A stretch of 64,000 bases of DNA from Burkholderiales bacterium RIFCSPHIGHO2_12_FULL_63_20. GTDB lineage: Bacteria > Pseudomonadota > Gammaproteobacteria > Burkholderiales > Burkholderiaceae_C. The notes below the pieces were generated by a model that ran no database searches, was not told the origin of the DNA, and saw nothing but the letters and a program-made list of their open reading frames with translations. The stretch lies in assembly GCA_001770775.1 (NCBI GenBank), contig MESA01000034.1:227437-291436 (forward strand), written 5' to 3'. Positions 47,681 to 57,720 of the stretch are shown in pieces (position 1 is the stretch's first letter; each line of letters opens with the position of its first letter). The position numbers and the translations under genes were made by a program.

Positions 47681-48661
47681 TCAGGCGGCGGTCACCGTCT
47701 CAGCCGGCACCGTTGAGCTGGCAGCCATCGGTGCCGCCACAGATGTGGCTTTCGCCTCACTTGCTTCGGGTAAGCGGCAAGTCGACAAGGCCGCATCGTC
47801 ACCGGCCATCACCTGGCCCCAGTGCACGATGTCCAGTCGGCCGTCGGGGTGTTCGACGAGGGCCGTGAGGCTTTCTACCCAGTCTCCGTCGTTGCAGTAC
47901 AGGATGCCGTCGATGGTGCGGATTTCGGCGTGGTGGATGTGACCGCACACCACGCCGTGGGCGCCACGCTTGTGCGCCTCACGTGCCAGCGCCTGTTCAA
48001 AGTCGGCCACATAGCTGACCGCGCGCTTGACCTTGAGCTTGAGGTATTTGGACAGCGACCAGTAAGGCAGGCCGGCCCGCGCACGCCAGGAATTGAGGTG
48101 CCGGTTGAGCTTGAGGGTGAACTCATAGAGCGAGTCGCCCAGCAGCGCCAGCCAACGGGCACACTGGATCACGCCGTCATACAGGTCGCCGTGGGTGACC
48201 CAGAGCCGCCGGCCATCGGCGGTCGTGTGCAGGCATTCCTCGGCCAGTTCGACGCCACCGAAGGCGTGGTCGAGGTAGGTGCGGGCAAACTCGTCGTGGT
48301 TGCCAGGGATGTAGACCACGCGTGTGCCTTTGCGCGCCTTGCGCAGGATCTTCTGGATGACGTCGTTGTGCGCCTGCGGCCAGTACCAGGTGCGACGCAG
48401 TTGCCAGCCGTCGATGATGTCGCCCACCAGGTAGAGGGTGTCGCAGTCCACGCGGCGCAGGAAGTCGAGCACGGCATGGGCCTGGCAACCGGGGGTGCCG
48501 AGGTGAACGTCCGAGATCCACGCGGCCCGCACGCGGTAGCGCGGCTCCGGCCTGGGGCTGCTCGGGGGCGGTGACGAGGGTTCGAGCGCCGCACCGAGGC
48601 CGGTGCGGGGAGCGAGTTCTCGCAGCAGAGGGGCGTGGATCCAGGCGCGCATGCGAGCCAT
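47681..48661 (-). CDS. UDP-2,3-diacylglucosamine diphosphatase-like metallophosphoesterase (LpxH-type)
   Basis: A 326-residue calcineurin-like phosphoesterase with a full metal site: ISDVHLG (Asp51, His53), GDIIDGW (about 80), GNHDEF (about 120), THGDLYD (about 156) and GHIHHAEI (about 239). [16 protein letters not shown] is typical of the LpxH-related proteins of this lineage, which cleave UDP-diacylglucosamine in lipid A synthesis. A Pro-rich N-terminal stretch (28-42) and Ala-rich tail are not part of the domain. True LpxH activity is unproven, as several paralogues exist in the family. It follows rlhA by 80 bp on the same strand. Confidence 0.85.
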   Translation of the reverse strand: MARMRAWIHAPLLRELAPRTGLGAALEPSSPPPSSPRPEPRYRVRAAWISDVHLGTPGCQAHAVLDFLRRVDCDTLYLVGDIIDGWQLRRTWYWPQAHNDVIQKILRKARKGTRVVYIPGNHDEFARTYLDHAFGGVELAEECLHTTADGRRLWVTHGDLYDGVIQCARWLALLGDSLYEFTLKLNRHLNSWRARAGLPYWSLSKYLKLKVKRAVSYVADFEQALAREAHKRGAHGVVCGHIHHAEIRTIDGILYCNDGDWVESLTALVEHPDGRLDIVHWGQVMAGDDAALSTCRLPEASEAKATSVAAPMAASSTVPAETVTAA

Positions 48662-48741
48662 GGTGGGCGCCCTCTGTGACAGCGCCGCGACGCCTCAGTG
48701 AAGCATCCGTGACGTCTGGGTGACGCCGGGAGGCGTCTGGC

Positions 48742-50718
48742 TCAGGCCGTGGGGCGCGCCTTGTAGAACTGCACGGGCGTCGCCGGGATCTGGTTGAGCA
48801 CCGACTTCTTGATCTTGCCGACCACGTGCATCTCGCAGGGCTTGCAGTCAAAGCGCAGGGTGAGTTTTTCCTTGCCGTTGATCAGTTGCAGCGGCTCGGC
48901 CCGCACCGTGCCCTGCACGCCGGTCACGCCCTTGGCCTGCTTGGGGCACAGGCTCAGCGAGAAGCGCACGCAGTGCTTGGTGATCATCAGGCTGACCTCG
49001 CCCAGCTCTTCCTGGCTTTCGTAGGCGGCCTCGATCACCTGCACGCCGTGCTTGGCGTAGAAGTCGCGAGCCTTGTGGTTGAAAACGTTGGCCAGGTAGC
49101 TCAGCGTGTCTTCCGGGTAGGCCACCGGGGGTTCCACGGGCGTGCCGGGCTGCGGGCGCTCGTAGGCGGCGGCGCGGGCGGCTTCCAGGGCCTCGACGGC
49201 ATCGCGGCGCAGGTGCTTGATCACCGAGGCAGGCACGAACCAGGGCTGGGCGGTCGTCAGGCTGACGTCGTTCACCGAGAAAATCGTGTTGCCCAGTTTG
49301 CCCAGGTTCTCGCGCAGGCCGGCTTCGGCCTGGGTGGCATCCTGAGGGGCTTGCTTCTCGCAGCTCACCGAGGCGCTGCCCACGCAGCCGTCTTCGTCGG
49401 TCACGGACAGCGTCAGGCCGTCAGTGGTGTCGCTCAAGGCCAGCCAGACGCCGATGCGGCGCTCGGCCGATTTCTTGGACAGCAGGTTTTCCCAGGCGTG
49501 ATCGCGGTTGCGGTTGATGGCCACGCCGGGCTTGAGGTCGGCCAGGGCGGCGATGTCTTCATTGGGGAAGACGCGCCACAGGCGACCGGCCTTGCCCACG
49601 GGCTCGGCGGTGTTGACCTGCACGCCCACGATGTCCTTGGTCAGGGTCAGGTAGTTCAGGCCATCGCCGTTGTGGATGCCGCCGGCTTCGCGCACGGCCT
49701 CGTCGTCAATGGCCACGTCAAACCACTTGTCGCCCACCTTGGCAATTTCGCCCACGGGCAAGCCCAGGTACTTGGGGCTTTCGAACGCGCCGATGTCTTC
49801 CTTGCGGCCCTTGACGAAGTAGTCGGTGCTGCCGCGGTTGAAGTTGCGCTCGGGGTCGGGCTGGAAGAAGAAGGTGTTCTCGCCCGACGAGGCGCGAGAC
49901 AGCTCGGGGCGCGCCTCCAGGATCTCGTCGAGCAGCATGCGGTAATGGGCGGTGAGGTTCTTCACGTAGCCCATGTCCTTGTAGCGGCCCTCGATCTTGA
50001 AGGAACTCACGCCCGCGTCGATCAGGGCCTCCAGGTTGGCGCTCTGGTCGTTGTCCTTCATGGACAGCACGTGCTGTTCGAATGCGACCATCTGGCCGCT
50101 GCTGTCGGTCACGTTGTAGGGCAGGCGGCAGGCCTGCGAGCAGTCGCCGCGGTTGGCGCTGCGGCCGGTGTGGGCATGGCTGATGAAGCACTGGCCGCTG
50201 TAGGCCACGCACAGCGCGCCGTGGATGAAAAACTCGATGGGGCAGTGGGTGTTGACCGCGATGTCGCGGATCTGCTTGAGGTTGAGCTCACGCGCCAGCA
50301 CGATCTGGCTGAAGCCCACGTCTTGCAGGAACTTGGCCTTTTCGACGGTACGGATGTCGGTCTGGGTGGAGGCGTGCAACTGGATCGGGGGCAGGTCCAG
50401 CTCCAGCAGGCCCATGTCCTGCACGATCAGCGCGTCCACCCCGGCGTCGTACAGCTCCCAGATCTGCTTGCGGGCGCCTTCCAGCTCGTCGTCGCGCAGG
50501 ATGGTGTTGAGCGTGGCGAACACCTTTGCGTGGTAGCGGTGGGCGTGTTGTGTCAGGCGGGCAATGTCCTGCACCGAATTGCTGGCGTTGGCGCGTGCCC
50601 CGAACGACGGCCCACCGATGTAGATGGCATCGGCACCGTGGTTGATGGCCTCGATGCCGATGTCGGCGGTCTTGGCGGGTGCGAGCAATTCAAGGGGGTG
50701 GCGGGCGGCGAGGAGCAT
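48742..50718 (-). CDS. rlhA: U32 family peptidase-like 23S rRNA hydroxylase RlhA
   Basis: RlhA (formerly YdcP) of E. coli takes part in hydroxylation of C2501 in 23S rRNA. This 658-residue protein has the same length and layout: an N-terminal TIM-barrel part with LLAPAKTADIGIEAINHGADA (trimmed: LLAPAKTADIG near 12) and GADAIYIGGPSFGAR, the U32 signature region EFFIHGALCVAYSGQCFIS (about 162-180) with conserved cysteines that extend to GDCSQACRLPY, and a long C-terminal region ending in DCKPCEM. It starts only 41 bp from a divergent gene. E. coli TrhP/YegQ relatives are shorter (about 450), which favours RlhA. Confidence 0.9.
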   Translation of the reverse strand: MLLAARHPLELLAPAKTADIGIEAINHGADAIYIGGPSFGARANASNSVQDIARLTQHAHRYHAKVFATLNTILRDDELEGARKQIWELYDAGVDALIVQDMGLLELDLPPIQLHASTQTDIRTVEKAKFLQDVGFSQIVLARELNLKQIRDIAVNTHCPIEFFIHGALCVAYSGQCFISHAHTGRSANRGDCSQACRLPYNVTDSSGQMVAFEQHVLSMKDNDQSANLEALIDAGVSSFKIEGRYKDMGYVKNLTAHYRMLLDEILEARPELSRASSGENTFFFQPDPERNFNRGSTDYFVKGRKEDIGAFESPKYLGLPVGEIAKVGDKWFDVAIDDEAVREAGGIHNGDGLNYLTLTKDIVGVQVNTAEPVGKAGRLWRVFPNEDIAALADLKPGVAINRNRDHAWENLLSKKSAERRIGVWLALSDTTDGLTLSVTDEDGCVGSASVSCEKQAPQDATQAEAGLRENLGKLGNTIFSVNDVSLTTAQPWFVPASVIKHLRRDAVEALEAARAAAYERPQPGTPVEPPVAYPEDTLSYLANVFNHKARDFYAKHGVQVIEAAYESQEELGEVSLMITKHCVRFSLSLCPKQAKGVTGVQGTVRAEPLQLINGKEKLTLRFDCKPCEMHVVGKIKKSVLNQIPATPVQFYKARPTA

Positions 50719-50759
50719 GGGTGACGCGATCCAAAGAGCAAACCGCCGATACTATCGCC

Positions 50760-51590
50760 ATGCGCGCGCGAAAAGCTCATATCCCCACATCAACACCCCC
50801 TCACAGTCGGGATTCCGGCGCACCTTCTGCCCCTGTGGCAGGCCGTTTCGACCGGCTGGACGCCTTGCGCGGTTTTGCTCTGGTGTGGATGGCGGTGTTT
50901 CATTTCTGCTTTGACCTCAGCACCTACCGCCTGCTGGACGCCAATTTCTACCAGGATGCGCTGTGGACCACCCAGCGCACGCTGATCCTGTCGCTGTTTT
51001 TGCTGTGCGCCGGGGCCGGGCAGGCGGTGGCCACGTCGCAGGGGCAAAGCTGGGCGCGCTTTGGACGGCGCTGGGCCCAGGTGCTGGGCTGTGCGCTGCT
51101 GGTGAGCCTGGGCAGTTGGTTCATGTTCCCGCGCAGCTACATCTCGTTTGGCGTGCTGCACGGCATGGCGGTGATGCTGGTCGTGGCCCGCGTGAGCGCG
51201 CCGCTGCAGGGCTGGCTGTGGCCGCTGGGCCTGCTGGCGGTGTGTCTGCCGCAGCTCATCCAGCACCCGTTTTTCGACGCCCGACTGACCAACTGGGTGG
51301 GCCTGGTCACCCACAAGCCCATCACCGAAGACTACGTGCCGGTGCTGCCCTGGCTGGGCGTGATGTGGTGGGGCATGGCCGCCACGCAGTGTATCTTGTC
51401 ACGCCGACCGGGGTGGATGGTGTCGCCGGTGGTGGCTTCGGGCGACAATATCGGCTTCGCGAACTGGTGGCTGCGCATCAGGCAGGGATTGAGCCTGCTG
51501 GGCCGCTGGAGCCTGACTTTTTACATGGTGCACCAACCGGTGCTGATCGGTGGCCTGCTGGCGTGGATGACGCTGACGGGCCGGCCTTGA
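50760..51590 (+). CDS. Heparan-alpha-glucosaminide N-acetyltransferase-like membrane protein (DUF1624)
   Basis: A 276-residue membrane protein. [20 protein letters not shown] (about 26-45) followed by HFCFDLS is the hallmark of the HGSNAT catalytic/DUF1624 group of acyltransferase-3-like proteins; five to seven hydrophobic segments follow. The bacterial substrate is unknown, but transfer of acyl groups to envelope sugars is plausible. ATG 50760 is only four bases after a -10-like TACTAT, so the real start may be GTG 50835, just before the conserved domain. It is divergent from rlhA and 14 bp before rpiA. Confidence 0.85.
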   Translation: MRARKAHIPTSTPPHSRDSGAPSAPVAGRFDRLDALRGFALVWMAVFHFCFDLSTYRLLDANFYQDALWTTQRTLILSLFLLCAGAGQAVATSQGQSWARFGRRWAQVLGCALLVSLGSWFMFPRSYISFGVLHGMAVMLVVARVSAPLQGWLWPLGLLAVCLPQLIQHPFFDARLTNWVGLVTHKPITEDYVPVLPWLGVMWWGMAATQCILSRRPGWMVSPVVASGDNIGFANWWLRIRQGLSLLGRWSLTFYMVHQPVLIGGLLAWMTLTGRP

Positions 51591-51604
51591 CCAACGAAAC
51601 TCCC

Positions 51605-52276
51605 ATGACCCAAGACGAACTGAAAACCCTGGTGGGCCGCGCGGCCCTGGATTACGTGAAGCCCGGCAGCATCGTGGGCGTGGGCACGGGCTCGACCGTT
51701 GACAAGTTCATCGACGCGCTGGGCGAGGCGCTGAAAGCCGACCCCCAGCGTGTGGCCGGTGCCGTGTCCAGCTCGGTGCGCAGCACGCAGCGCCTGGAAG
51801 CGCTGGGCATCCAGGTGCTGCCAGCCGAATCCGTGACCTCGCTGGGCGTCTACATCGACGGCGCCGACGAGATCGACCACGCCGGCCACATGATCAAGGG
51901 GGGCGGTGCCGCGCTGACCCGCGAGAAGATCGTGGCCGACCTGGCCGAGCAGTTTGTCTGCATCGCCGACGAGTCCAAGCTGGTCGATGCCCTGGGCAAG
52001 TTCCCGCTGCCCGTCGAAGTGATCCCGATGGCGGCCGCGCAGGTGATCCGTGCGTTTGCCAAGCTGGGTGGTGCCGGCAAGGTGCGCGAAGGCGTGACCA
52101 CCGACAACGGCAACCTCATCGTTGACGTGACCGGGCTGCAGATCACCGCCCCGGCGCAGTTCGAGTCCGACATCAACCAGATCCCGGGCGTCGTGACCGT
52201 GGGCGTGTTCGCGCGCAACAAGGCAGGCGTGTGCCTGCTGGGTACCTCGCACGGCGTCAAGACCCTGACCTTCTGA
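51605..52276 (+). CDS. rpiA: Ribose-5-phosphate isomerase A
   Basis: RpiA interconverts ribulose 5-phosphate and ribose 5-phosphate. The 223-residue protein has [13 protein letters not shown] (about 24-36), [19 protein letters not shown] (about 82-100) with the catalytic Asp and Lys region, and [13 protein letters not shown]; all are RpiA signatures. ATG 51605 is supported by the family N-terminus (TQDELK). The longer open frame from 50963 lies out of phase within the membrane protein gene and is rejected. It provides the ribose 5-phosphate that PRPP synthetase uses. Confidence 0.96.
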   Translation: MTQDELKTLVGRAALDYVKPGSIVGVGTGSTVDKFIDALGEALKADPQRVAGAVSSSVRSTQRLEALGIQVLPAESVTSLGVYIDGADEIDHAGHMIKGGGAALTREKIVADLAEQFVCIADESKLVDALGKFPLPVEVIPMAAAQVIRAFAKLGGAGKVREGVTTDNGNLIVDVTGLQITAPAQFESDINQIPGVVTVGVFARNKAGVCLLGTSHGVKTLTF

Positions 52277-52321
52277 GCTGGTCTCACACACAACAACAAG
52301 AACCCTCCAGGAGCAGCCGAC

Positions 52322-53035
52322 ATGGGCGCACAGTGGAAAGCAAAGCACAAGGACGTGGCCGCCAATGCCAAGGGCAGGCTGTTTGGCAAATTGGCCAAAG
52401 ACATCATGGTGGCCGCCCGCCACGGTGCAGACCCCGCCGCCAACGCGCGCTTGCGCCTGGTGGTGGAGCAGGCTCGCAAGGTGTCCATGCCCAAGGACAC
52501 CCTGGAGCGCGCGATCAAGAAGGGCGCAGGCCTCACGGGGGAGGCGGTGCATTTCGAGCATGTGGTCTACGAGGGCTTTGCCCCGCATCGCGTGCCGGTG
52601 ATGGTGGAGTGCCTGACCGACAACGTGAACCGCGCCGCGTCCGACATGCGTGTGTTGTTCCGCAAGGGCCAACTGGGCACGTCCGGCTCGGTGGCATGGG
52701 ACTTCGACCACGTGGGCATCATCGAAGCCGAGGCGGCCACGGCCGGTGCCGACGCCGAGTTGGCCGCCATCGAGGCGGGTGCGCAAGATGTGGAACAGGG
52801 CGATGAAGACGGCACCATGCTGTTCTGGACCGACCCCACGGATCTGGACCTGGTCAGCCGGGCGCTGCCGGCCCAGGGCTTTCGGGTGCTGACGGCCAAG
52901 CTGGGCTACCGGCCCAAGAACCCGGTCGATGCCGCCAGCCTGAGCGCCGAGGCCCTGGAAGAGGTCGAAGCCTTCTTGGCCGCGCTCGATGACAACGAGG
53001 ACGTGCAGAACGTCTTCGCCGGCCTGAATGCTTGA
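52322..53035 (+). CDS. YebC/PmpR family DNA-binding regulator or translation factor
   Basis: A 237-residue YebC family protein. It begins [20 protein letters not shown], the typical GHSKW..I..KK...D..R..F pattern in a variant form, with [20 protein letters not shown] (about 40-59), [17 protein letters not shown] (about 100-116) and [13 protein letters not shown]. YebC proteins were described as transcriptional regulators and more recently as factors easing ribosome stalling; which applies here is unknown. AGGAG precedes the ATG. Its last eight bases overlap the rhomboid gene. The N-terminus [10 protein letters not shown] marks the shorter YebC-II-like branch, possibly a second paralogue. Confidence 0.92.
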   Translation: MGAQWKAKHKDVAANAKGRLFGKLAKDIMVAARHGADPAANARLRLVVEQARKVSMPKDTLERAIKKGAGLTGEAVHFEHVVYEGFAPHRVPVMVECLTDNVNRAASDMRVLFRKGQLGTSGSVAWDFDHVGIIEAEAATAGADAELAAIEAGAQDVEQGDEDGTMLFWTDPTDLDLVSRALPAQGFRVLTAKLGYRPKNPVDAASLSAEALEEVEAFLAALDDNEDVQNVFAGLNA

Positions 53036-53636
53036 CCTCGACGCCCCGGCGGCGGCGCTCATCCTCGTCATCAACGTGTGCGCCAGCCTGTTCGGGCTGT
53101 ATCGCTCGCCCCAGATGATCGAGCGCCACCTGTTTCGACCCTATTGGTTCTTCAGGCAGCGCCAGTATGTGACGGTGATCAGCAGCGGGTTTTTGCACGC
53201 CGACGTGCCCCACCTGCTGTTCAACATGTTCACGCTGTGGGCCTTTGCGTTCCCGCTGGAGCCCGTGATGGGCACAGCGAGCTTCGTGGCGCTCTATGCC
53301 TTCGGCTTGCTGGTCAGTGGCGCGGGCACCTATGTCCAACACCGAAATGACCCCGGCTATCGTTGCCTGGGCGCCTCGGGTGCGGTGCTGGCGGTGCTGT
53401 TTGCGTCCATTGTGTACTTCCTCACCGCCTCGCTCTTCATCATGCCCATCCCGGTGCCAATTCCGGCGCCACTGTTCGCGGTGGGTTACATCGCCTACAG
53501 CTGGTATGCCTCGAAGCAAAACCGGGGGCGCATCAACCATGACGCCCATCTGGCGGGCGCCGTGGCCGGGCTCGTGTTCGTGGCGCTTACCGAACCCGGC
53601 TTGTTCGGGTCGGCGTGGGAGCGCTTTGCGGGTTAA
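53028..53636 (+). CDS. Rhomboid family intramembrane serine protease
   Basis: A 202-residue membrane protein with six hydrophobic segments. It has the rhomboid catalytic dyad: Ser117 in GASG (115-118) and His174 in [11 protein letters not shown] (171-181), with the supporting [15 protein letters not shown] (57-71) containing the conserved His and Asn. Family members cleave substrates within the membrane. The start overlaps yebC by eight bases, implying coupled translation. The stop TAA shares the palindrome TTAA with the stop of the convergent flavoprotein gene. Confidence 0.92.
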   Translation: MLDLDAPAAALILVINVCASLFGLYRSPQMIERHLFRPYWFFRQRQYVTVISSGFLHADVPHLLFNMFTLWAFAFPLEPVMGTASFVALYAFGLLVSGAGTYVQHRNDPGYRCLGASGAVLAVLFASIVYFLTASLFIMPIPVPIPAPLFAVGYIAYSWYASKQNRGRINHDAHLAGAVAGLVFVALTEPGLFGSAWERFAG

Positions 53637-54916
53637 GCGGCCAGGAACGCGATCACACCCTGCGCCGCCTGGCGACCGGTCGCCATCGACGCCGTGAGCA
53701 GATAGCCCCCCGTGGGGGCTTCCCAGTCCAGCATCTCGCCGGCGCAGAACACGCCGGGCAGGTTGTTCAACATCAACTGAGCGTTCATGCCCTCGAAGCG
53801 CACGCCGCCGGCGGTGCTGATGGCCTCGTCGATGGGGCGCGGCGCTTTCAGGGTGATCGGCAGGGCTTTGAGGGCTTGCGCCAGTTGAGCTGGGTCGTTC
53901 AACTGCGCGGGGCTCAGCACCTCGTGCAGCAGCGCCATTTTCAGTCCCTGGATGCCCAGCCGGCTTTTCAGGTGGGTCGAGAGGCTGCGTGGTCCGCGGG
54001 CGCGCGAGGTCTCGGCAAGCACCTGCTCGGGCGTGTGCGAGGGCAGCAGGTCCAGGTAGACCGTGGCATGGCCGTGTGCCGCAATCTGGTCACGGATGGC
54101 AGCGGAGAACGCATAGATCAGGCTGCCTTCCACCCCCGTGTCGGTCAGCACGAACTCGCCTTGTTGGCGGTGGGTGTGGCCAGTTTGGTCGGTGAACTGC
54201 AGCGCCACGGGCTTGATGGGTTGCCCGGCAAACTTCTGGCGCAGGAAATCGCTCCAACCCGTGCGGTCTGGGCCGGTAGCGGCCACATCAAAGCCGCAAT
54301 TGGCTGCTTGCAAGGGCGCCACGTCCACGCCCCGCGTCTGCAGCCAAGGCCACCAGGCGCCGTCCGAGCCCAGCCTTGACCAGCTGCCGCCACCCAGGGC
54401 CAGCACGGTGGCCCGCGGGCTCATAGTCTGCTCGCCGCTGGGCGTGTGGAAGCGCATTGCCCCCGACTCATCCCAGCCCAGCCAGCGATGGCGCATGTGA
54501 AAACGCACCCCGGCTTCACGCAGGCGATGCAACCAGGCGCGCAGAAGCGGCGCGGCCTTCATGTCGGTCGGAAAGACCCGTTGGGACGTGCCGACGAAGG
54601 TGCTGATGCCCAGGCCTTGCGCCCAGGCGCGCAGCGCGTCGGGCGTGAAGGCGTCGATCAGGGGGGCAAGCTGGGCCTCGCGCACGGCATAACGGCTGAC
54701 AAAGCGCGGCAATGCCTCGGCGTGCGTCAGGTTCAGGCCACCGCGTCCGGCCAGCAGAAACTTGCGGCCTACCGAGGGCATGCTGTCGTACAGGTCGACC
54801 TGGATGCCATGCGAGGACAGGTCTTCGGCGGCCATCAGGCCGGCCGGGCCGCCGCCGACGATGGCGACGACCGGGTGAACGGCGTTGCCGTCACCAGAAA
54901 GGGTAGAAGAGCTCAA
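53633..54916 (-). CDS. HI0933-family NAD(P)/FAD-dependent oxidoreductase
   Basis: A 427-residue flavoprotein with VVAIVGGGPAGLMAAEDLSS (17-36; FAD pyrophosphate site), GRKFLLAGRGGLNLTHAE (about 50-67), ALGGGSWSRLGSDGAWWPWL (about 174-193), and a C-terminal FCAGEMLDWEAPTGGYLLT (about 390-408). This is the conserved HI0933 pattern of unknown substrate, in the subgroup with WSRLGSDG. The start codon is TTG 54916, four bases after the stop of the glutaredoxin-like gene, with no ATG near; coupling to the upstream gene is likely. Function is unknown beyond being a flavoenzyme. Confidence 0.87.
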   Translation of the reverse strand: MSSSTLSGDGNAVHPVVAIVGGGPAGLMAAEDLSSHGIQVDLYDSMPSVGRKFLLAGRGGLNLTHAEALPRFVSRYAVREAQLAPLIDAFTPDALRAWAQGLGISTFVGTSQRVFPTDMKAAPLLRAWLHRLREAGVRFHMRHRWLGWDESGAMRFHTPSGEQTMSPRATVLALGGGSWSRLGSDGAWWPWLQTRGVDVAPLQAANCGFDVAATGPDRTGWSDFLRQKFAGQPIKPVALQFTDQTGHTHRQQGEFVLTDTGVEGSLIYAFSAAIRDQIAAHGHATVYLDLLPSHTPEQVLAETSRARGPRSLSTHLKSRLGIQGLKMALLHEVLSPAQLNDPAQLAQALKALPITLKAPRPIDEAISTAGGVRFEGMNAQLMLNNLPGVFCAGEMLDWEAPTGGYLLTASMATGRQAAQGVIAFLAA

Positions 54917-54919
54917 GGG

Positions 54920-55540
54920 TCAGAAACGGAAGCCGGGAGGCGCGGTGCCGCCTGGGCTGGCGGGCGCGGGTTCGGGAGATGACGTGGGGGCCGGATCGGC
55001 CGCTGGGGCCAACTGCGGTGGGTTGGCGGTGGGCGCCAGAGGCGTCGCAGCCGGATGGCGATAGGTGGGCGGCAGGGCCGACTGGCTGGGGTAGCCGGCA
55101 GCGTCGAGGTAAGACGTCCACTCACCTTGTTCATAGCCCGCGATCTGCTTGCTGCCAATGCGCACCACCGGGACCTGGTTGGTGCCCTCGCGGCTTTGCA
55201 GGACGCGGGCGTCGTCAGAGGTGGTCACCGTTTTCTCGGTGAAGGGCACGCCGCGCCCCTTGAGCAGGGTCCGGCCCGCGTCGCATGCAGCACAGGCCGA
55301 GCTGGTGTACAAGGTGACCGGGTAGCGTGCCACCACGTTGCGCAAGGCATAGGGCAGCGCCGCATTGTCAGCGACAGCGCCTGAAGGTTTGACCGCCTTG
55401 ACAGGTCGGTCCACCGGTGGTCGGTCGGTGTAGGTGATGCGGCCATCGGGGCCGACCACCTTGTACTGCGCCAAGGCAGGCGACGAGACGCCTGCACAGA
55501 GCAATCCGCTGACCAATGCACTCACCACAACGCGGTTCAT
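54920..55540 (-). CDS. Periplasmic DUF4124-glutaredoxin-like protein with Pro-rich tail
   Basis: A 206-residue protein with a signal peptide (about 1-24, ending SPALAQ), a DUF4124 module (QYKVVGPDGRITYTDRPP, about 25-42), a glutaredoxin-like domain with VTLYTSSACAACDAG (Cys83, Cys86; about 75-89) and the cis-Pro loop NQVPVVRIG (Pro124), and a Pro/Ala-rich tail (about 155-206). It is probably a periplasmic thiol-disulfide protein of unknown partner. Start ATG 55540 has GGGAG seven bases upstream; the TTG at 55546 is rejected. It is followed at once by the flavoprotein gene and preceded by oligopeptidase A, 28 bp away on the same strand. Confidence 0.85.
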   Translation of the reverse strand: MNRVVVSALVSGLLCAGVSSPALAQYKVVGPDGRITYTDRPPVDRPVKAVKPSGAVADNAALPYALRNVVARYPVTLYTSSACAACDAGRTLLKGRGVPFTEKTVTTSDDARVLQSREGTNQVPVVRIGSKQIAGYEQGEWTSYLDAAGYPSQSALPPTYRHPAATPLAPTANPPQLAPAADPAPTSSPEPAPASPGGTAPPGFRF

Positions 55541-55568
55541 CTTCAACTCCCTCAGCCCCTTGGGGTAC

Positions 55569-57620
55569 TCAACTCATGCCTTGGTGACGCAGCAAGGCGT
55601 CGATGCGCGGTTCGCGGCCCCGGAAGGCCTTGAAGTTCTCCATGGCCGAACGGCTGCCGCCCGCTTCGAGGATGGCCTCGCGGTAGCGACGACCGACTTC
55701 GGGGCTCAGCACCCCGGATTCGGCGGTCGCGGCTTCCTCGAAAGCGGCGTACGCATCCGCAGAGAGTACCTCAGCCCACTTGTAGCTGTAATAGCCTGCC
55801 GCGTAGCCGCCGGCAAAGATGTGTGAAAAGCTGTGCTGAAAGCGGTTGAAAGCGGGCGGGATGTTGACGGCCACTTCGGCGCGCACCTCGTCGACCACCT
55901 TCTGAACGTTCGCGTCCGACTCGGGTTCGGCGTGCAGGCGCATGTCGAACAGCGAGAACTCGATCTGGCGCACGGTCTGCATGCCGCTCTGGAAGTTCTT
56001 GGCGGCGACCATCTTGTCGAACAGGGCGCGGGGCAGGTGCGCGCCGGTGTCGACATGGCTGGTGAGTTGCTGAACCACATCCCACTCCCAGCAGAAGTTC
56101 TCCATGAACTGGCTGGGCAATTCGACCGCATCCCATTCCACACCGCTGATGCCGGACACGCCGATGTCGTTCACCTGGGTCAGCATGTGGTGCAGGCCGT
56201 GGCCGAACTCATGAAACAGGGTGGTGACGTCGTCGTGGGTGAGCAGGGCAGGCTTGTCGCCCACGCCCTTGGCGAAGTTGCACACGAGGTGCGCCACCGG
56301 CGTCTGAGTGCCCTGGGTGTCCGGGCGCGTCCAGCGACCGCGCACATCGTCCATCCAGGCGCCGGGGCGCTTGCCGACGCGGGCGTAGGGGTCGAGGTAG
56401 AACTGGCCGATCAGCTGGCCAGCCCGCTCAATGCGAAAGAAGCGCACCGATTCATGCCAGACGGGGGCGCTGTCGGGCTGAATCTGCACGTCGAACAGCT
56501 TTTCGATCAGGCCGAACAGGCCCTTGAGCACAGTGGGCTCGGTGAAGTACTGTTTGACTTCCTGATCGCTGAAGGCGTAGCGGGCTTCCTTGAGCTTCTC
56601 GCTCACGTAGGCCACGTCCCAGGCTTGCAGATCGGGCAAGTCGCACTCGTCGCGGGCAAAGTCGCGCAACTCTGCCATGTCCTTCTCGGCAAACGGACGG
56701 GCGCGCTGGGCCAGGTCACGCAGGAAATGCACGACTTGGTCTGGACTGTCGGCCATTTTGGGAACCAGCGACACCTCGGCATAGTTGGCGTAGCCCAGCA
56801 GGCGGGCTTCTTCCTGGCGCAGCGCCAACAGGTCGCTCATCAAGGCGGTGTTGTCGCGCTCTTCAGGTCCGAACTCGCTGGCGCGGGTCGCGTAAGCACG
56901 GTACATCGTTTCGCGCAGCGCGCGGTTGCTGGCGTACTGCATGACGGGCAGGTAGCACGGCATGTGCAAGGTCAGCTTGTGACCCTCTTTGCCTTCTGCT
57001 TCGGCTGCGGCACGGGTGGCGTGCAGCACATCCTCGGGCACGCCCGCCAGTTCATCGGCCCGCACGTAGCAGCTGTAGGCATCGGTGGCGTCCATCACGT
57101 GTTCGGAAAAGGCCTGCGACTTGGCCGCGTGCTCTTCCTGGATGGCCGCAAAGCGTGCCTTGGCTTCGCCTTGCAACTCGGCGCCACCCAGCACAAAACC
57201 GCGCAGCGCCAGGTCGAGGGCGCGTTGCCGTGCCGGGCTCAGGCGGCGCTCGGGGTCGAGCCCCTTTTGGGCTTCGTTGAGGGCCTTGTACTTGGCGTAC
57301 AGGCGCTCGTCGGAGCCCAGGCGGGTGTAGAACTCGGTGACGCGCGGCAGGTTTTCGTTGTACGCGGCGCGGATCTCGGGCGTGTCGGCCACGCTGTTGA
57401 GGTGGCCCACCGCGCCCCAGGCACGGCCCAGGCGCTCGGTGCTCACATCCAGCAGCAGGGACAGGGCATCGTAGTCCGGCGGCACGTCTGGGCCAGTGAC
57501 CTTGGTCAGCGCGGCTTCGGCATCGGCCAGCAGCACGTCCAGGGCCGGCGTCACATGTTCGGGCTTGATCTGATCAAACAGGGGCAAGCCGGTGGTGTCA
57601 AGCAGTGGGTTGGTGCTCAT
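55569..57620 (-). CDS. prlC: Oligopeptidase A (M3 family metallopeptidase)
   Basis: OpdA/PrlC is a cytoplasmic zinc endopeptidase that degrades short peptides such as cleaved signal peptides. The 683-residue protein has the M3 zinc motif FHEFGHGLHHMLTQ (about 466-479), with the third ligand Glu downstream in WDAVELPSQFMENFCWE (about 493-509), and the conserved GKRPGAWMDDVRGRW (about 413-427). Length matches E. coli OpdA (680). ATG 57620 is preceded only by a weak site; the longer frame to 57662 is not supported. The adjacent glutaredoxin-like and flavoprotein genes lie downstream on the same strand. Confidence 0.95.
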   Translation of the reverse strand: MSTNPLLDTTGLPLFDQIKPEHVTPALDVLLADAEAALTKVTGPDVPPDYDALSLLLDVSTERLGRAWGAVGHLNSVADTPEIRAAYNENLPRVTEFYTRLGSDERLYAKYKALNEAQKGLDPERRLSPARQRALDLALRGFVLGGAELQGEAKARFAAIQEEHAAKSQAFSEHVMDATDAYSCYVRADELAGVPEDVLHATRAAAEAEGKEGHKLTLHMPCYLPVMQYASNRALRETMYRAYATRASEFGPEERDNTALMSDLLALRQEEARLLGYANYAEVSLVPKMADSPDQVVHFLRDLAQRARPFAEKDMAELRDFARDECDLPDLQAWDVAYVSEKLKEARYAFSDQEVKQYFTEPTVLKGLFGLIEKLFDVQIQPDSAPVWHESVRFFRIERAGQLIGQFYLDPYARVGKRPGAWMDDVRGRWTRPDTQGTQTPVAHLVCNFAKGVGDKPALLTHDDVTTLFHEFGHGLHHMLTQVNDIGVSGISGVEWDAVELPSQFMENFCWEWDVVQQLTSHVDTGAHLPRALFDKMVAAKNFQSGMQTVRQIEFSLFDMRLHAEPESDANVQKVVDEVRAEVAVNIPPAFNRFQHSFSHIFAGGYAAGYYSYKWAEVLSADAYAAFEEAATAESGVLSPEVGRRYREAILEAGGSRSAMENFKAFRGREPRIDALLRHQGMS

Positions 57621-57720
57621 GGGGGATCCGGAAGAAGCGCAAAAGTGTCCTGTGCGGTACATGGGGTGCCACCGAGGAAATGCAAGGCCGACGCCGTGGA
57701 GGGCGTCAACCCGTGGCCCA

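Noticed and set aside
50963-51604. Long N-terminal extension of rpiA
   Set aside because: It overlaps the DUF1624 gene in another frame. RpiA length and N-terminus fit ATG 51605.
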